From: Breoghania sp. L-A4
GTDB lineage: Bacteria; Pseudomonadota; Alphaproteobacteria; Rhizobiales; Stappiaceae
Direction of reading: 5' to 3'
Length of the DNA: 64,000 nt
Assembly (NCBI RefSeq): GCF_003432385.1
Contig: NZ_CP031841.1
Span: forward strand, 1,302,001-1,366,000
The notes beneath the pieces were generated by a model that saw only the letters and a program-made list of their open reading frames with translations, did not search any database and was not told the origin of the DNA. The translations under genes were made by a program, and so were the position numbers. This document shows, piece by piece, positions 51,996 to 60,223 of this stretch (its first letter is position 1; each line of letters opens with the position of its first letter).

Positions 51996-53356
51996 GGCTG
52001 ACGCGTTTCCTGCCCATCACGATAAGAGGCCAGATCACGCTCATCATTGTCATGGCGCTGATCGTTGTCGGCGTCGTCGGCAGAGTATTGGAGCAGTTGG
52101 CAAGGAATGCCGCGCCGGACATTGAAGATATCGCCATGCGCGTTGACACGATGGCGGAACTCCTGAAAAACTCCGCACCGGGCACACGCGAGGCAATTCT
52201 TTCGTCATCGCGCGCTGCCGGTTGGCGTTTCTCGCTGGAACCCTTTTCGGTCAGCGAGACCTTCACCGGACCGTCGGAACCTGAAGGCGCGCTGGCCATG
52301 GCCGTCGACTGGTTCTTTCCAACCGATCACATGCTCCTGCCCGTGGGAGGCTGGCGTACCTTCTGGAACGGGGAGAGAGTGATTGCATCAAAGGTCGACG
52401 ACTCCACGCTCCTCATCTTTTCCGGTTTTCCGGATACGATCCTGAACAGTTCGATCCTGAACGAGGGCCCATATTATTCTGTTGCCATCGTCGTCCTGAT
52501 CGCCTTCTTTTTCATATTCGCCATTCGCGTCATAACCGAGCCGATCAAGCGGATTTCCGAAGCGGCCGCGCATTCGGACATTGCAAACAGCACGGAGATT
52601 TTCGAAGAACGCGGACCCGTCGAGATCATTGCGCTCGCCCATGCTCTCAACGCGATGCGAAGCCGGATACGGGTGATGGTCGAAACAAGGACACGGATGC
52701 TGCGGGGCATTGGCCATGATCTTCGAACCCCGTTGACCCGGTTGCGGCTTCGCGCCGATCGCATGGAGGAAGGCCCGGTGCGCGAGGGACTGTTGTCTGA
52801 CGTCATGCGCATCGACAGCCTCCTGAACGAAGTCCTGAAATACCTCAGGGAGGACTATGCGACCGAACCCATACAACGTGCTGATGTTGCCAGCCTGCTG
52901 CAAACCGTTTGCGCGGAGTTCAGCGATGTCGGCTTCCGGGTCCGGTTCGAGGGGCCCAATCGGACGATCATCGATTGCAAACCACTGGCCATCATGCGCG
53001 CGGTGACCAACCTTTGCGACAACAGCGTCAAGTTCGCGACTGAGGTCATTGTCAGTCTGCGAAACGGCGAGGCGGGCTGCGAGATCTTTGTCACCGACAA
53101 CGGACCCGGAATTCCAGACCATTTGAGAACGCGGGTTTTCGAGCCGTTCTTCAAGGGAGAGGATGCGCGGACGCAAGGGCAGGAAGGTTTCGGGCTCGGA
53201 CTTTCTATCGTCTCCGATATCGTGCGTGCTCATCACGGCACCGTCTCTCTCGCAGACAACGCGCCGAGCGGTCTGATTTTTCAGATCCTTATCCCAAGCC
53301 ATGTCCACACCGGGGCCACGATCGAGGCAAAGAGGCCCTCGCCTGGTGTGAATTGA
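51992..53356 (+). CDS. membrane sensor histidine kinase (EnvZ-like)
   Basis: 454 residues. Two membrane helices (GQITLIIVMALIVVGVVG at about 12-30 and YYSVAIVVLIAFFFIFAI at about 165-182) flank a periplasmic sensor of about 130 residues; then HAMP, the H-box MLRGIGHDLRTPLTRL, and an ATPase domain with FVTDNGPGIPDH and GFGLGLSIVSDIV. It phosphorylates the adjacent OmpR-type regulator. The signal it senses is unknown; the MipA neighbour hints at envelope or antibiotic stress. Confidence 0.92.
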   Translation: MRLTRFLPITIRGQITLIIVMALIVVGVVGRVLEQLARNAAPDIEDIAMRVDTMAELLKNSAPGTREAILSSSRAAGWRFSLEPFSVSETFTGPSEPEGALAMAVDWFFPTDHMLLPVGGWRTFWNGERVIASKVDDSTLLIFSGFPDTILNSSILNEGPYYSVAIVVLIAFFFIFAIRVITEPIKRISEAAAHSDIANSTEIFEERGPVEIIALAHALNAMRSRIRVMVETRTRMLRGIGHDLRTPLTRLRLRADRMEEGPVREGLLSDVMRIDSLLNEVLKYLREDYATEPIQRADVASLLQTVCAEFSDVGFRVRFEGPNRTIIDCKPLAIMRAVTNLCDNSVKFATEVIVSLRNGEAGCEIFVTDNGPGIPDHLRTRVFEPFFKGEDARTQGQEGFGLGLSIVSDIVRAHHGTVSLADNAPSGLIFQILIPSHVHTGATIEAKRPSPGVN

Positions 53357-53625
53357 AAATACAACCGCCTTGGCTGGGCCAGGTGTCCACTTGTCCTTCT
53401 TGGCTTGCGAATGACATGGCGGCTTCGATGGGTCTGCGGCCCGTGTCGCGATACCCCAGATGTGGGCGCCCGGTGTTGCAATGGATGAGCCAGGCGTCGG
53501 GATCGGCCCGCAGGACTTCGACCCTCTCATGGAATGTCTCGCGCATCTCCATGGTGGTCGTGCCGTCATTGCGCGTCCGGGGCATGACGTTGACAGTCTT
53601 GTGAAAGCGATCGCGGCGGGTCGGT
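53355..53625 (-). pseudogene. IS481-type transposase C-terminal remnant
   Basis: Reading the minus strand from 53625 gives DRFHKTVNV, then RADPDAWLIHCNTGRPHLGY and RPIEA, matching the C-terminal end of the IS481 DDE integrase (RFHKT...DLDAWLxHYNTERPHxGY). No N-terminal part or inverted repeats are present, so it is a dead fragment between the sensor kinase and TetR genes. Confidence 0.75.
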
Positions 53626-53702
53626 CACCCACGGTCCGAGCGGGCTAAAGGGATCGGATGGTCCGCCCTTGAGACGGCGGCGCGCGATGGAGCGCGCGGG
53701 GA

Positions 53703-54317
53703 TCAGGAACGCTCGGCCAATGCGCCCGCGTCGGTCAGAAGGCCTGAGGCGAGCTGCTCGAATGCCGCGACGGCCTGCTCCAAAACCTCGCGGGGTGCGT
53801 CGCTTGCCGCAACCCAGAGCGCGGCGTTGAGGGCGGCGCCGTTCAGAAGCCGGGCGGCGGCTTCGATGGCGACCGGCTTGATCGCGCCCTGCGCGGCCAG
53901 GGTCTCCAGGGTGTGCATCGTGGCGGCGAGACACTTGTTCTGGCTTGGCCAGTGCGACGGGTCTCCGAGCACCGCCGGGCCGTCCAGGAGCACAATGCGC
54001 CGGATCTCGGGGTCCATGGCCGCCTCGATATAGGCCGCGCCTTCGGCGAGAAGCTTGTCCCAGTCGCTGCCGCCCTGGCGCTCCGCTTCCGCCATGGCGC
54101 GCGCCGCCATCTCTCCGTCGACCTCATCCACGACAGCCGCGAGAAGGCCGCGCTTGTCGCCGAAATTGTGATAGAGCGCGCCGCGCGTCAGCCCGGCAGC
54201 GGCCGTCAGGTCGTCCATCGAGGTGGCCGCATATCCCTTCTCGGTAAAGGCTTTCCGCGCGGCCACGATCAGCTTGGCGCGGGTTTCTTCCATCATCTGA
54301 GCGCGTGTGGCGGCCAT
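53703..54317 (-). CDS. TetR-family transcriptional regulator
   Basis: 204 residues. N-terminal HTH: RAKLIVAARKAFTEKGYAAT, MDDLTAAAGLTRGALYHNFG, KRGLLAAVVDEVD. The C-terminal domain is helical with DGPAVLGDPSHWPSQN near the ligand pocket. Three ATG codons lie close together; ATG 54317 has the best spacing after AAGGAGG. It is divergent from the RidA gene, and two palindromes in the gap are likely operators for both. Confidence 0.9.
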   Translation of the reverse strand: MAATRAQMMEETRAKLIVAARKAFTEKGYAATSMDDLTAAAGLTRGALYHNFGDKRGLLAAVVDEVDGEMAARAMAEAERQGGSDWDKLLAEGAAYIEAAMDPEIRRIVLLDGPAVLGDPSHWPSQNKCLAATMHTLETLAAQGAIKPVAIEAAARLLNGAALNAALWVAASDAPREVLEQAVAAFEQLASGLLTDAGALAERS

Positions 54318-54348
54318 CATTCCTCCTTGCGGGCGCATGTCTCGACTA

Positions 54349-54393
54349 TTGACATACGAGGCGTATGTGAATTACGTCGCATACGTATCGTAT
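54349..54393. promoter_or_regulatory. TetR-RidA divergent promoter with two palindromic operators
   Basis: Palindrome 1, ACATACG-AGG-CGTATGT, at 54352-54368 overlaps a TTGACA -35 box (54349-54354) for the rightward promoter. Palindrome 2, ATACG-TAT-CGTAT, at 54381-54393 lies near its start site. They share the half-site CATACG/ATACG, fitting binding by one TetR dimer type at two places, repressing RidA and itself. Confidence 0.7.
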
Positions 54394-54436
54394 ATGAAAC
54401 CGCCTCGCGAGGCGACCCACCAAGAGGACGACCGAC

Positions 54437-54832
54437 ATGCATCGCAACGAACCCGTTTTCCCAGCCAATCGACACGCCCTGTATGAACAGCATGGCTATT
54501 CCGCCGCGATCCGGTCCGGCGACCTGCTCTTCGTATCCGGTCAGGTCGGCAGCCGCCCCGACGGATCGCCGGAGCCCGACTTCGCGAAACAGGTGCAACT
54601 GGCCTTCGACAATCTCCTGGCCGTGCTGGAAGCCGCGGGATGCGGATTGGGTGATATCGTCGACGTCACCACGTTCCACACCGACCCCGAAGCCCAGATC
54701 GGGGCCGTCATGGAGGTGAAGAGCCGCGTCTTCGCCGAACCACCCTTGCCGAACTGGACCGCGGTCGGCGTTACCTGGCTTGCCGGGTTCGACTTCGAGA
54801 TCAAGGTCATCGCCCGCTGTCCCGCGGCGTAG
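54437..54832 (+). CDS. RidA family protein
   Basis: 131 residues, RidA/YjgF fold: YSAAIRSGDLLFVSGQVG, QVQLAFDNLLAVLEAAGCGL, DIVDVTTFHTDPEA, NWTAVGVTWLAGFDFEIKVIAR with the conserved late Arg. Canonical RidA deaminates reactive 2-aminoacrylate; regulated family members often act on other enamines or imines. Control by a dedicated TetR protein suggests the latter. Confidence 0.9.
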   Translation: MHRNEPVFPANRHALYEQHGYSAAIRSGDLLFVSGQVGSRPDGSPEPDFAKQVQLAFDNLLAVLEAAGCGLGDIVDVTTFHTDPEAQIGAVMEVKSRVFAEPPLPNWTAVGVTWLAGFDFEIKVIARCPAA

Positions 54833-55100
54833 AGCGTTTCCTTGTTAATTGGGATCAATTCTGTTGGTCCAAACCGGTTCGATCCGCGAGGAAACGGGCG
54901 AACGGCGTAGCCCATGCTACGGCGGAGGCCGTTGACGCGGCGGACGGCCGGTTTCGACCAACCCTTTGGGCGGGATGAATTTTCCCGATTATCGGCGAGG
55001 CCCGTCTCGGCCATATCCGCGATATGCCCTTCGCCAATCCTCTTGATCCTCGACAAAATTCATCTCCGCAGAATGGTTCTATTTAACAAGGAAACGCTCT
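54831..55100. mobile_element. 270-bp MITE-like element with 18-bp terminal inverted repeats
   Basis: AGAGCGTTTCCTTGTTAA at 54831-54848 and its exact complement at 55083-55100 bound a non-coding 270-bp sequence with no transposase. It begins inside the RidA stop codon (TAG at 54830-54832). I recall related sequences scattered in marine Hyphomicrobiales, but cannot check. No obvious target-site duplication was found at the ends. Confidence 0.7.
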
Positions 55101-55262
55101 AGAAGGCCGCCGGCGCGGCCGCGATCGCTGCGCCGGCGGCTTTCATCGAACCCGCGCCGGCTCGCGAAAGGCGAATTGCCATCCGCGCCATGCTTCGGTT
55201 AGTCTACTGGCAAATAGAACAAGTGATCCGCGTATCAGCGGTGCCCTAGGGAGGGGCAACGC

Positions 55263-55940
55263 ATGCTTATCCTGATCGTCGACGACCACCCGTTGGTCTG
55301 CGCGGCGCTGGAGGCGACGCTCAAGGCGGCGTATCCCGGCGGCCGTTTCATCCAGGTGCATTCCGCCGCCGGCGCCATGGAGATCGTGCGCCAGCGCGAC
55401 GACATCGATCTCGTGATGCTGGATCTGAAGCTGCCCGACGTGGACGGCTTCAACGGCTTGCGCGATCTGCGCGCCACCGCCCCCAAACTGCCGGTTCTGG
55501 TGCTCTCGGGGCTGGACGACGCGCGGCTGGAGCAACTGGTGCGCACCTATGGCGCGCTGGGCTTCCTCAACAAGAAGGCCTCGGCCCAGGAGATCGTCGG
55601 TGCCGTGCGCTCCGTGCTCGCCGGGGAGACCCATTTCGCGCTCTCGGATCTCGAAAGTTCCGACAGCGACGTGATGCAGACCGCCCGCGTCATCCAGACG
55701 CTGACGCCGCAGCAGTCCACCGTGCTGCGCATGCTCGGCGAGGGGCTGCTCAACAAGCAGATCGCCTACGAGCTGTCGATCAGCGAGTCGACCGTCAAGG
55801 CGCACGTTTCCGCGATTCTCAAGAAACTCGACGTCTCTTCGCGCATGCAGGCCGTGCTCATGGCGCAGGGCGGCGTGTTCGACCAGGCCATCGGGCTTAC
55901 GCCAAAAGGCGAGGAACGCACCGGGACCTATTCGAGGTAG
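55263..55940 (+). CDS. LuxR/NarL-type response regulator
   Basis: 225 residues, after AGGGAGGGGC. Receiver: LILIVDDHPLVCAALEATL, phospho-Asp in DLVMLDLKLPDVDGFN, Lys in GFLNKKAS. HTH: LTPQQSTVLRMLGEGLLNKQ, ISESTVKAHVSAILKKL. No kinase gene is adjacent; the hybrid kinase at 57835 lies 1.9 kb away on the other strand and is a candidate partner. Confidence 0.92.
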   Translation: MLILIVDDHPLVCAALEATLKAAYPGGRFIQVHSAAGAMEIVRQRDDIDLVMLDLKLPDVDGFNGLRDLRATAPKLPVLVLSGLDDARLEQLVRTYGALGFLNKKASAQEIVGAVRSVLAGETHFALSDLESSDSDVMQTARVIQTLTPQQSTVLRMLGEGLLNKQIAYELSISESTVKAHVSAILKKLDVSSRMQAVLMAQGGVFDQAIGLTPKGEERTGTYSR

Positions 55941-55947
55941 GGGCGGA

Positions 55948-56146
55948 CCCTCATCCGGCGCTGCGCGCCACCTTCTCCCTGGCAGGGAGAAGGGAAGGGG
56001 TTGCCGCCGAGCGCTGCGTCTGCCGTATCCGCCCCCTCTCCCTTCAGGGAGAGGGTGAGGGCGGCGAGGTCAGACAGATACGGATAGCGTTGACCCCCCT
56101 CATCCGGCGCTGTGCGCCACCTTCTCCCCGGCGGGGAGAAGGGAAG
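55948..56146. repeat. cluster of dispersed GC-rich hairpin repeats
   Basis: Two copies of the CTCATCCGGCGCTG...CCTTCTCCC unit start at 55948 and 56097; between them is CCCCTCTCCCTTCAGGGAGAGGG at about 56033-56055. Both hairpin types recur at 57675-57820 with the same linking sequence (TGCCGTATCCGCC). The gap 56147-56506 has no gene. Confidence 0.7.
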
Positions 56147-56506
56147 GGCTTGCCGCCAGGGCCTGCATTTGGCCTTGATATCGTGCCGTCATTCATCTCC
56201 ATCGTGCCATTCCCGTGACGGCGGGCCTGCAGGACCCGCAGGCCGCAAGATGCGCGCCAAGGCAGGCCACACGGAAGATTAGGCTCCGGAAAGGCCTGCG
56301 GCCCACCGAGGATGACACCGGGGAAAAGCATGAAGACAGTGAGGGCATCGCATGGGCCGCCCAAGTACCACTGGTCCGCCCGCTGATTGTCCGGGATGGT
56401 CGGCGGGGACGAGGATGCGGGCGGATTTCCGGTGCGTGGTCTCAGAAAAGAAACCGCATCCGCGGCGGGCGACGTGATACGACCGTGGTCAACCTGAGGG
56501 ACCACC

Positions 56507-56740
56507 ATGACGACTCAATACGCCGTGCAGAGTTTTCGCAAGAAGGGCCGGGCGCTGATCGCCGATCAGCAGCGCACCGCGCGCAGCGCGGATGCGGCGA
56601 TCGTCATGGCCGAACGCATGGCCACGACGCGGGACGGCGTGGTCGCCTACTCGCAGGAGGTCGATGCGGAGACCGACTGCTACGACGAGCCGACGATTCT
56701 CTACCGCAGCGGTCTGTTGCCGCCGGAGCTTGCGGCGTAG
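56507..56740 (+). CDS. small conserved hypothetical protein
   Basis: 77 residues after GAGGGACCACC. Basic, helical N-terminus (YAVQSFRKKGRALIADQQRT) then AERMATTRDGVVAYSQEVDA and an acidic C-terminal part. It resembles the short proteins of unknown function found in rhizobia-related genomes. No signal peptide or metal motif. Confidence 0.6.
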   Translation: MTTQYAVQSFRKKGRALIADQQRTARSADAAIVMAERMATTRDGVVAYSQEVDAETDCYDEPTILYRSGLLPPELAA

Positions 56741-56945
56741 CCGGCAAACCCCGCGCCAATTCCCGCATTTGCTTTGCCGAGCACGCATGCGCGCGGCGGG
56801 CCCGGATCGCAAAGACCCGTGATCCGGAAAGCGCACGCGTTCCGCGTGCCCGTCCGGTCCGGTGTTGCATGACAGGGCGCGAGGCCGCTTTCCGGAGCGA
56901 CGGGCGCCCCGGAAAGCCCAAAGCCGCGCTTGGGCGCCCGAGGGT

Positions 56946-57295
56946 CTACGTGTCCTTGGACAGCGCGATCTGGCAGGCCTGGGCAAGGTCGCGATTGGGC
57001 CGTTCGGCGCCCAGAGGGGTCGCCCAGCCGGCTTTTTCGACGATGCCGCGCCGCTGATAGCTGCTGGCCGCCTTGAGTTCCGCCAGAACTTCCGCCGCCT
57101 TGGGATCGGTCGTTGAGCTGCGGATGCAATAGGGGTCAAGACAGCGGCAACCGCGGCTTCGGAGGAATCGCTGGAAAGCGCGTTCGCGGAACTGCTGGTC
57201 ATCCAGCCACCCCAGTTGAAGCCGACAATCGCCAGGGCGACGGCGCCCGCTGCCGCGCCCATGAGCGCGGGTTGTGTCCATTCGGGAATCTGCAT
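56946..57295 (-). pseudogene. small membrane-anchored hypothetical protein, frameshifted
   Basis: Starts at ATG 57295 with MQIPEWTQPALMGAAAGAVA, one membrane helix (LAIVGFNWGG), and AVAAVLTPI up to about 57131. There the frame breaks; with one more T the reading continues as CIRSSTTDPKAAEVLAELKA, SYQRRGIVEKAGWATPLGAE and NRDLAQACQIALSKDT to 56946. The whole (about 116 residues) matches a conserved rhizobial-type protein with a membrane anchor and a small periplasmic domain. Probably a sequencing error or recent mutation. Confidence 0.7.
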
Positions 57296-57301
57296 GATTG
57301 A

Positions 57302-57834
57302 CGTCCAATCGGTTGGGGACAGGCACGTATGATCACGTGCAGGTACCGCATTGTAGCACACAAATGCGTACAACTTGCATGACAAGACGATGTATTTTTA
57401 TAGAATACGACGCGAGATACCACACTGAGAGATTGATCTCATCCGGAACAGGATGCTCAGGTGGGCCCCTTTTCAGCTTTCTGGATGTCGATATATTTCA
57501 TGATAATTTGACGAGTGTGCGTTTGTTGCGGGCATATAAATCGGCCGCGCGGCGCGAAAGACGAATTTATTTAAAATATCTATGCCGCGACAGCGTCCAG
57601 GGAGAGACGTGCCGTCGCCGGCCGGGGACATAACGCGCGGCAAGGGAAGCACGATCACCTCGCGTCCGGGCGCCCCCTCATCCGGCGCTGTGCGTCCCCT
57701 TCTCCCCGGCGGGGAGAAGGGAAGGGACTGCGGACGGTCCGGTGGCTGCCGCCGAGCGCCGTGTTTGCCGCCGAGCGCCGTGTCTGCCGTATCCGCCCCC
57801 TCTCCCTTCAGGGAGAGGGCTGGGGTGAGGGTGC
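57302..57834. repeat. 533-bp gap with A/T-rich stretch and repeat copies
   Basis: The left part (57340-57580) is A/T-rich with no clear gene. From 57675 it carries one CTCATCCGGCG...CTTCTCCCCGGCGGGG unit, two short tandem copies of a GCCGCCGAGCGCCGTGT segment near 57747-57782, and the CCCTCTCCCTTCAGGGAGAGGG hairpin ending near 57819, directly after the kinase gene's stop. Confidence 0.6.
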
Positions 57835-60201
57835 TTACGCCCCTACGGCGAGATGCGACAGATAGGCCCGGAGCTGTCCCGGTTTCACGGGTTTGGGGAA
57901 ATACTCGATGGAAGCCGCCTTGGCGCGGTCGGTGTTTTCGCGGGTCTGGTCGGCGGTCACCAGGATGCCGGGGGTGGCGGGGCCGTCCGGGCCGTCGAGT
58001 TCCCTGCGCAGCCGGGTGATGGCGTCGATGCCGTCGAGCGCGCCGTCCAGATGCAGATCGGCGATGATCACGCTGGGGCGCAGGCCCCGGCGCCGCGCGA
58101 TCTCCAGCATGGCGTCGAACGAGGCGGCACAGACGTTGTTCAGCCGCCAGCTGTCGAGCAGCTTGGTCATGGCGCGGGAGACCTCCGCGTCGTTCTCCAG
58201 CACGAAGATCACCTGATCGGCCGGATGGCGGGCGCGGACATGCGCCGGCGGCTGGGCGATGAACACCGGCGCGGGGCCGGAGGCGGGATCCTGATGCGCC
58301 GGGGTCCGGGGACCGGGAAGCGCCTCCCGGCCGCCGCTTGCGCCGCGCGCCGCCAGCGGGACGGTGACCGAAAAGCACGAGCCGCCAACCCCGCCGCTGT
58401 TGGGACGCGAGTGCAGGCCGATCGGGTGGTCGAGCAGGCGCGCGGCGCGCTCGACGATCGCCAGCCCCAGCCCCAGCCCGCTGGTGGCCTGGGCCGTGGC
58501 CGAGGCGCGCTTGAACTCCTCGAAGATCACCTTGTGATCCTCCGGCGCGATGCCGGCGCCGGTGTCGTGCACCTCGATGCGGATGCGGCCGCCGGCGTGG
58601 CGCGCGCCGATCAGGATCGAGCCGCTGGCGGTGTATTTGAGCGCGTTGGAGAGAAAGTTCTGCACGATGCGGCGCAGCAGCTGCGGATCGGAACAGACCA
58701 CGGCGCTGGATTTGACGATGCGCAGGCGGATGCCGTGCTGGCGCGCCAGCGCCCCGAATTCGGTCTCCAGGTTGCGGAACAAGGCGCCGAGATCAATCGC
58801 CACGGGTTGGGGCCGGTAGCCGCCCGCGTCCATCTTGGAGATGTCCAGAAGCGCGCTGAGCAGATCCTCGGTGGAATGGAAGGCCTGGGAGATGCTGTCG
58901 AGAAGCTCGCGGTCGTGCGGCTGCACGTTGGTGGAGTTCTCCAGCGCCGAGAGATAGAGACGCGCCGCGTTGAGCGGCTGCAGCAGGTCATGGCTGGCGG
59001 CCGCCAGAAAGCGGGTCTTCGACAGGTTCGCCTCTTCCGCCGCGCGCCGGGCGCGCTCGAGATCGGCGGCGGTTTTTTCGTGCCGGCGGACCTCGTCGTG
59101 CAGGATCTCGTTGAGTTCGGTCAGCTCCGCGGTGCGCTCGATCACCCGCTGCTCCAGCTCCTCCTTGGAGCGTTCCAGCACCCGTGCGGCGTCGATCTGC
59201 GCGGTGACGTCGGTCAGCGTGATGACGAAACCATCGTCGGGCATGGTGCGGAAGTTGGCCGCCACCACGCGGCCGCCGGGATAGAAGATCTCCAGCCGCA
59301 GCGGATAGCGCTTGGTGACGTTGGCGATCCAGAAGCGCGCCTCGATCTTGCGCTGGGAGGGCACCCGCGCGCCGTGGCTCCAGATCAGCTTCAAGAGCGC
59401 GCCCACGGCCATGCCCTGGTGCACGTCCACGTAAGGCAGGTTGAGCAGCATGGCGGCCTGGGAGTTCCACGCCACCAGTTTCAGCTCGTCGTCGAAGACC
59501 ACCACGCCTTGCGCGATGGAGGCGACGGTGGTGACCAGCACGCCGGACTGCTTGTCCGCCTTGGTCAGCCGCCGGGTTTCCTCCAGCCGCTTGAAGTGGG
59601 TGATGTCGGAGACGATGACGACCTTGCCGCCTTCATCGGTGTCGCGCTCGGAGAACTGGATCCAGCGGCCGTCCGACAGCAGCTGCTGGAACTGGCAGCG
59701 CTTGCGGCGGTGGCGCTCGGTGCGCGCGGCGATCCAGGCCTGCGGGTCGGTGACGGCCTCGGCCACCACCGCCTCATCCGCCGCGCGGCGCACGATTTCC
59801 TGGAAATGGGTGCCGGGTTTCAGGAGGTCTTCCATCATTGGGAAGAAGTTGCGGTACTTGCGGTTGCACAGGACGATGCGGTCGTCGCTGTCGTAGAGGA
59901 TAAAGCCCTCGCCGATGGAATCGATGGCCTGCTGCAACTGGCGGCGGGCGATCTTGGCCTCGCTCATGGCGCGGGCCACGCGCTGGATGCGCTTCTCGAC
60001 GCTGGTCTCCAGCTCCGCAACCGACTGGAACAGCTTGAAGGCGTTGCCGGTGAAGTCGTGGCTGCGGTCGACCTGGCGGATCAGCGCGTCGCGCACGGTC
60101 TTCAGCTTGACGTTCTCGCCGCGAAGCGACGCGTTTTCCGCCTCCAGCGCGCGCAGCCGGTCCTCCAGCGCGTCCGCGGTGTTCAGCGACAGGATGCTCA
60201 T
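57835..60201 (-). CDS. hybrid sensor histidine kinase/response regulator (NahK-like)
   Basis: 788 residues, cytoplasmic: no membrane helix. Order: N-terminal coiled coil (1-90), PAS domain (about 95-205), second PAS (about 225-350), coiled coil (350-400), H-box FLAAASHDLLQPLNAARLYL with His near 405, ATPase domain (VHDTGAGIAPEDH, GLGLGLAIVERAARLL), then a C-terminal receiver (FVLENDAEVSRAM, IIADLHLDG). The ASHDLLQPLNAAR type H-box is that of NahK/ErcS-type kinases. It follows the FIST protein by 22 bp; such pairs (NosP-NahK) sense nitric oxide in pseudomonads. Confidence 0.9.
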   Translation of the reverse strand: MSILSLNTADALEDRLRALEAENASLRGENVKLKTVRDALIRQVDRSHDFTGNAFKLFQSVAELETSVEKRIQRVARAMSEAKIARRQLQQAIDSIGEGFILYDSDDRIVLCNRKYRNFFPMMEDLLKPGTHFQEIVRRAADEAVVAEAVTDPQAWIAARTERHRRKRCQFQQLLSDGRWIQFSERDTDEGGKVVIVSDITHFKRLEETRRLTKADKQSGVLVTTVASIAQGVVVFDDELKLVAWNSQAAMLLNLPYVDVHQGMAVGALLKLIWSHGARVPSQRKIEARFWIANVTKRYPLRLEIFYPGGRVVAANFRTMPDDGFVITLTDVTAQIDAARVLERSKEELEQRVIERTAELTELNEILHDEVRRHEKTAADLERARRAAEEANLSKTRFLAAASHDLLQPLNAARLYLSALENSTNVQPHDRELLDSISQAFHSTEDLLSALLDISKMDAGGYRPQPVAIDLGALFRNLETEFGALARQHGIRLRIVKSSAVVCSDPQLLRRIVQNFLSNALKYTASGSILIGARHAGGRIRIEVHDTGAGIAPEDHKVIFEEFKRASATAQATSGLGLGLAIVERAARLLDHPIGLHSRPNSGGVGGSCFSVTVPLAARGASGGREALPGPRTPAHQDPASGPAPVFIAQPPAHVRARHPADQVIFVLENDAEVSRAMTKLLDSWRLNNVCAASFDAMLEIARRRGLRPSVIIADLHLDGALDGIDAITRLRRELDGPDGPATPGILVTADQTRENTDRAKAASIEYFPKPVKPGQLRAYLSHLAVGA

Positions 60202-60223
60202 GCCGGATCCCTTTCGGCATCCC

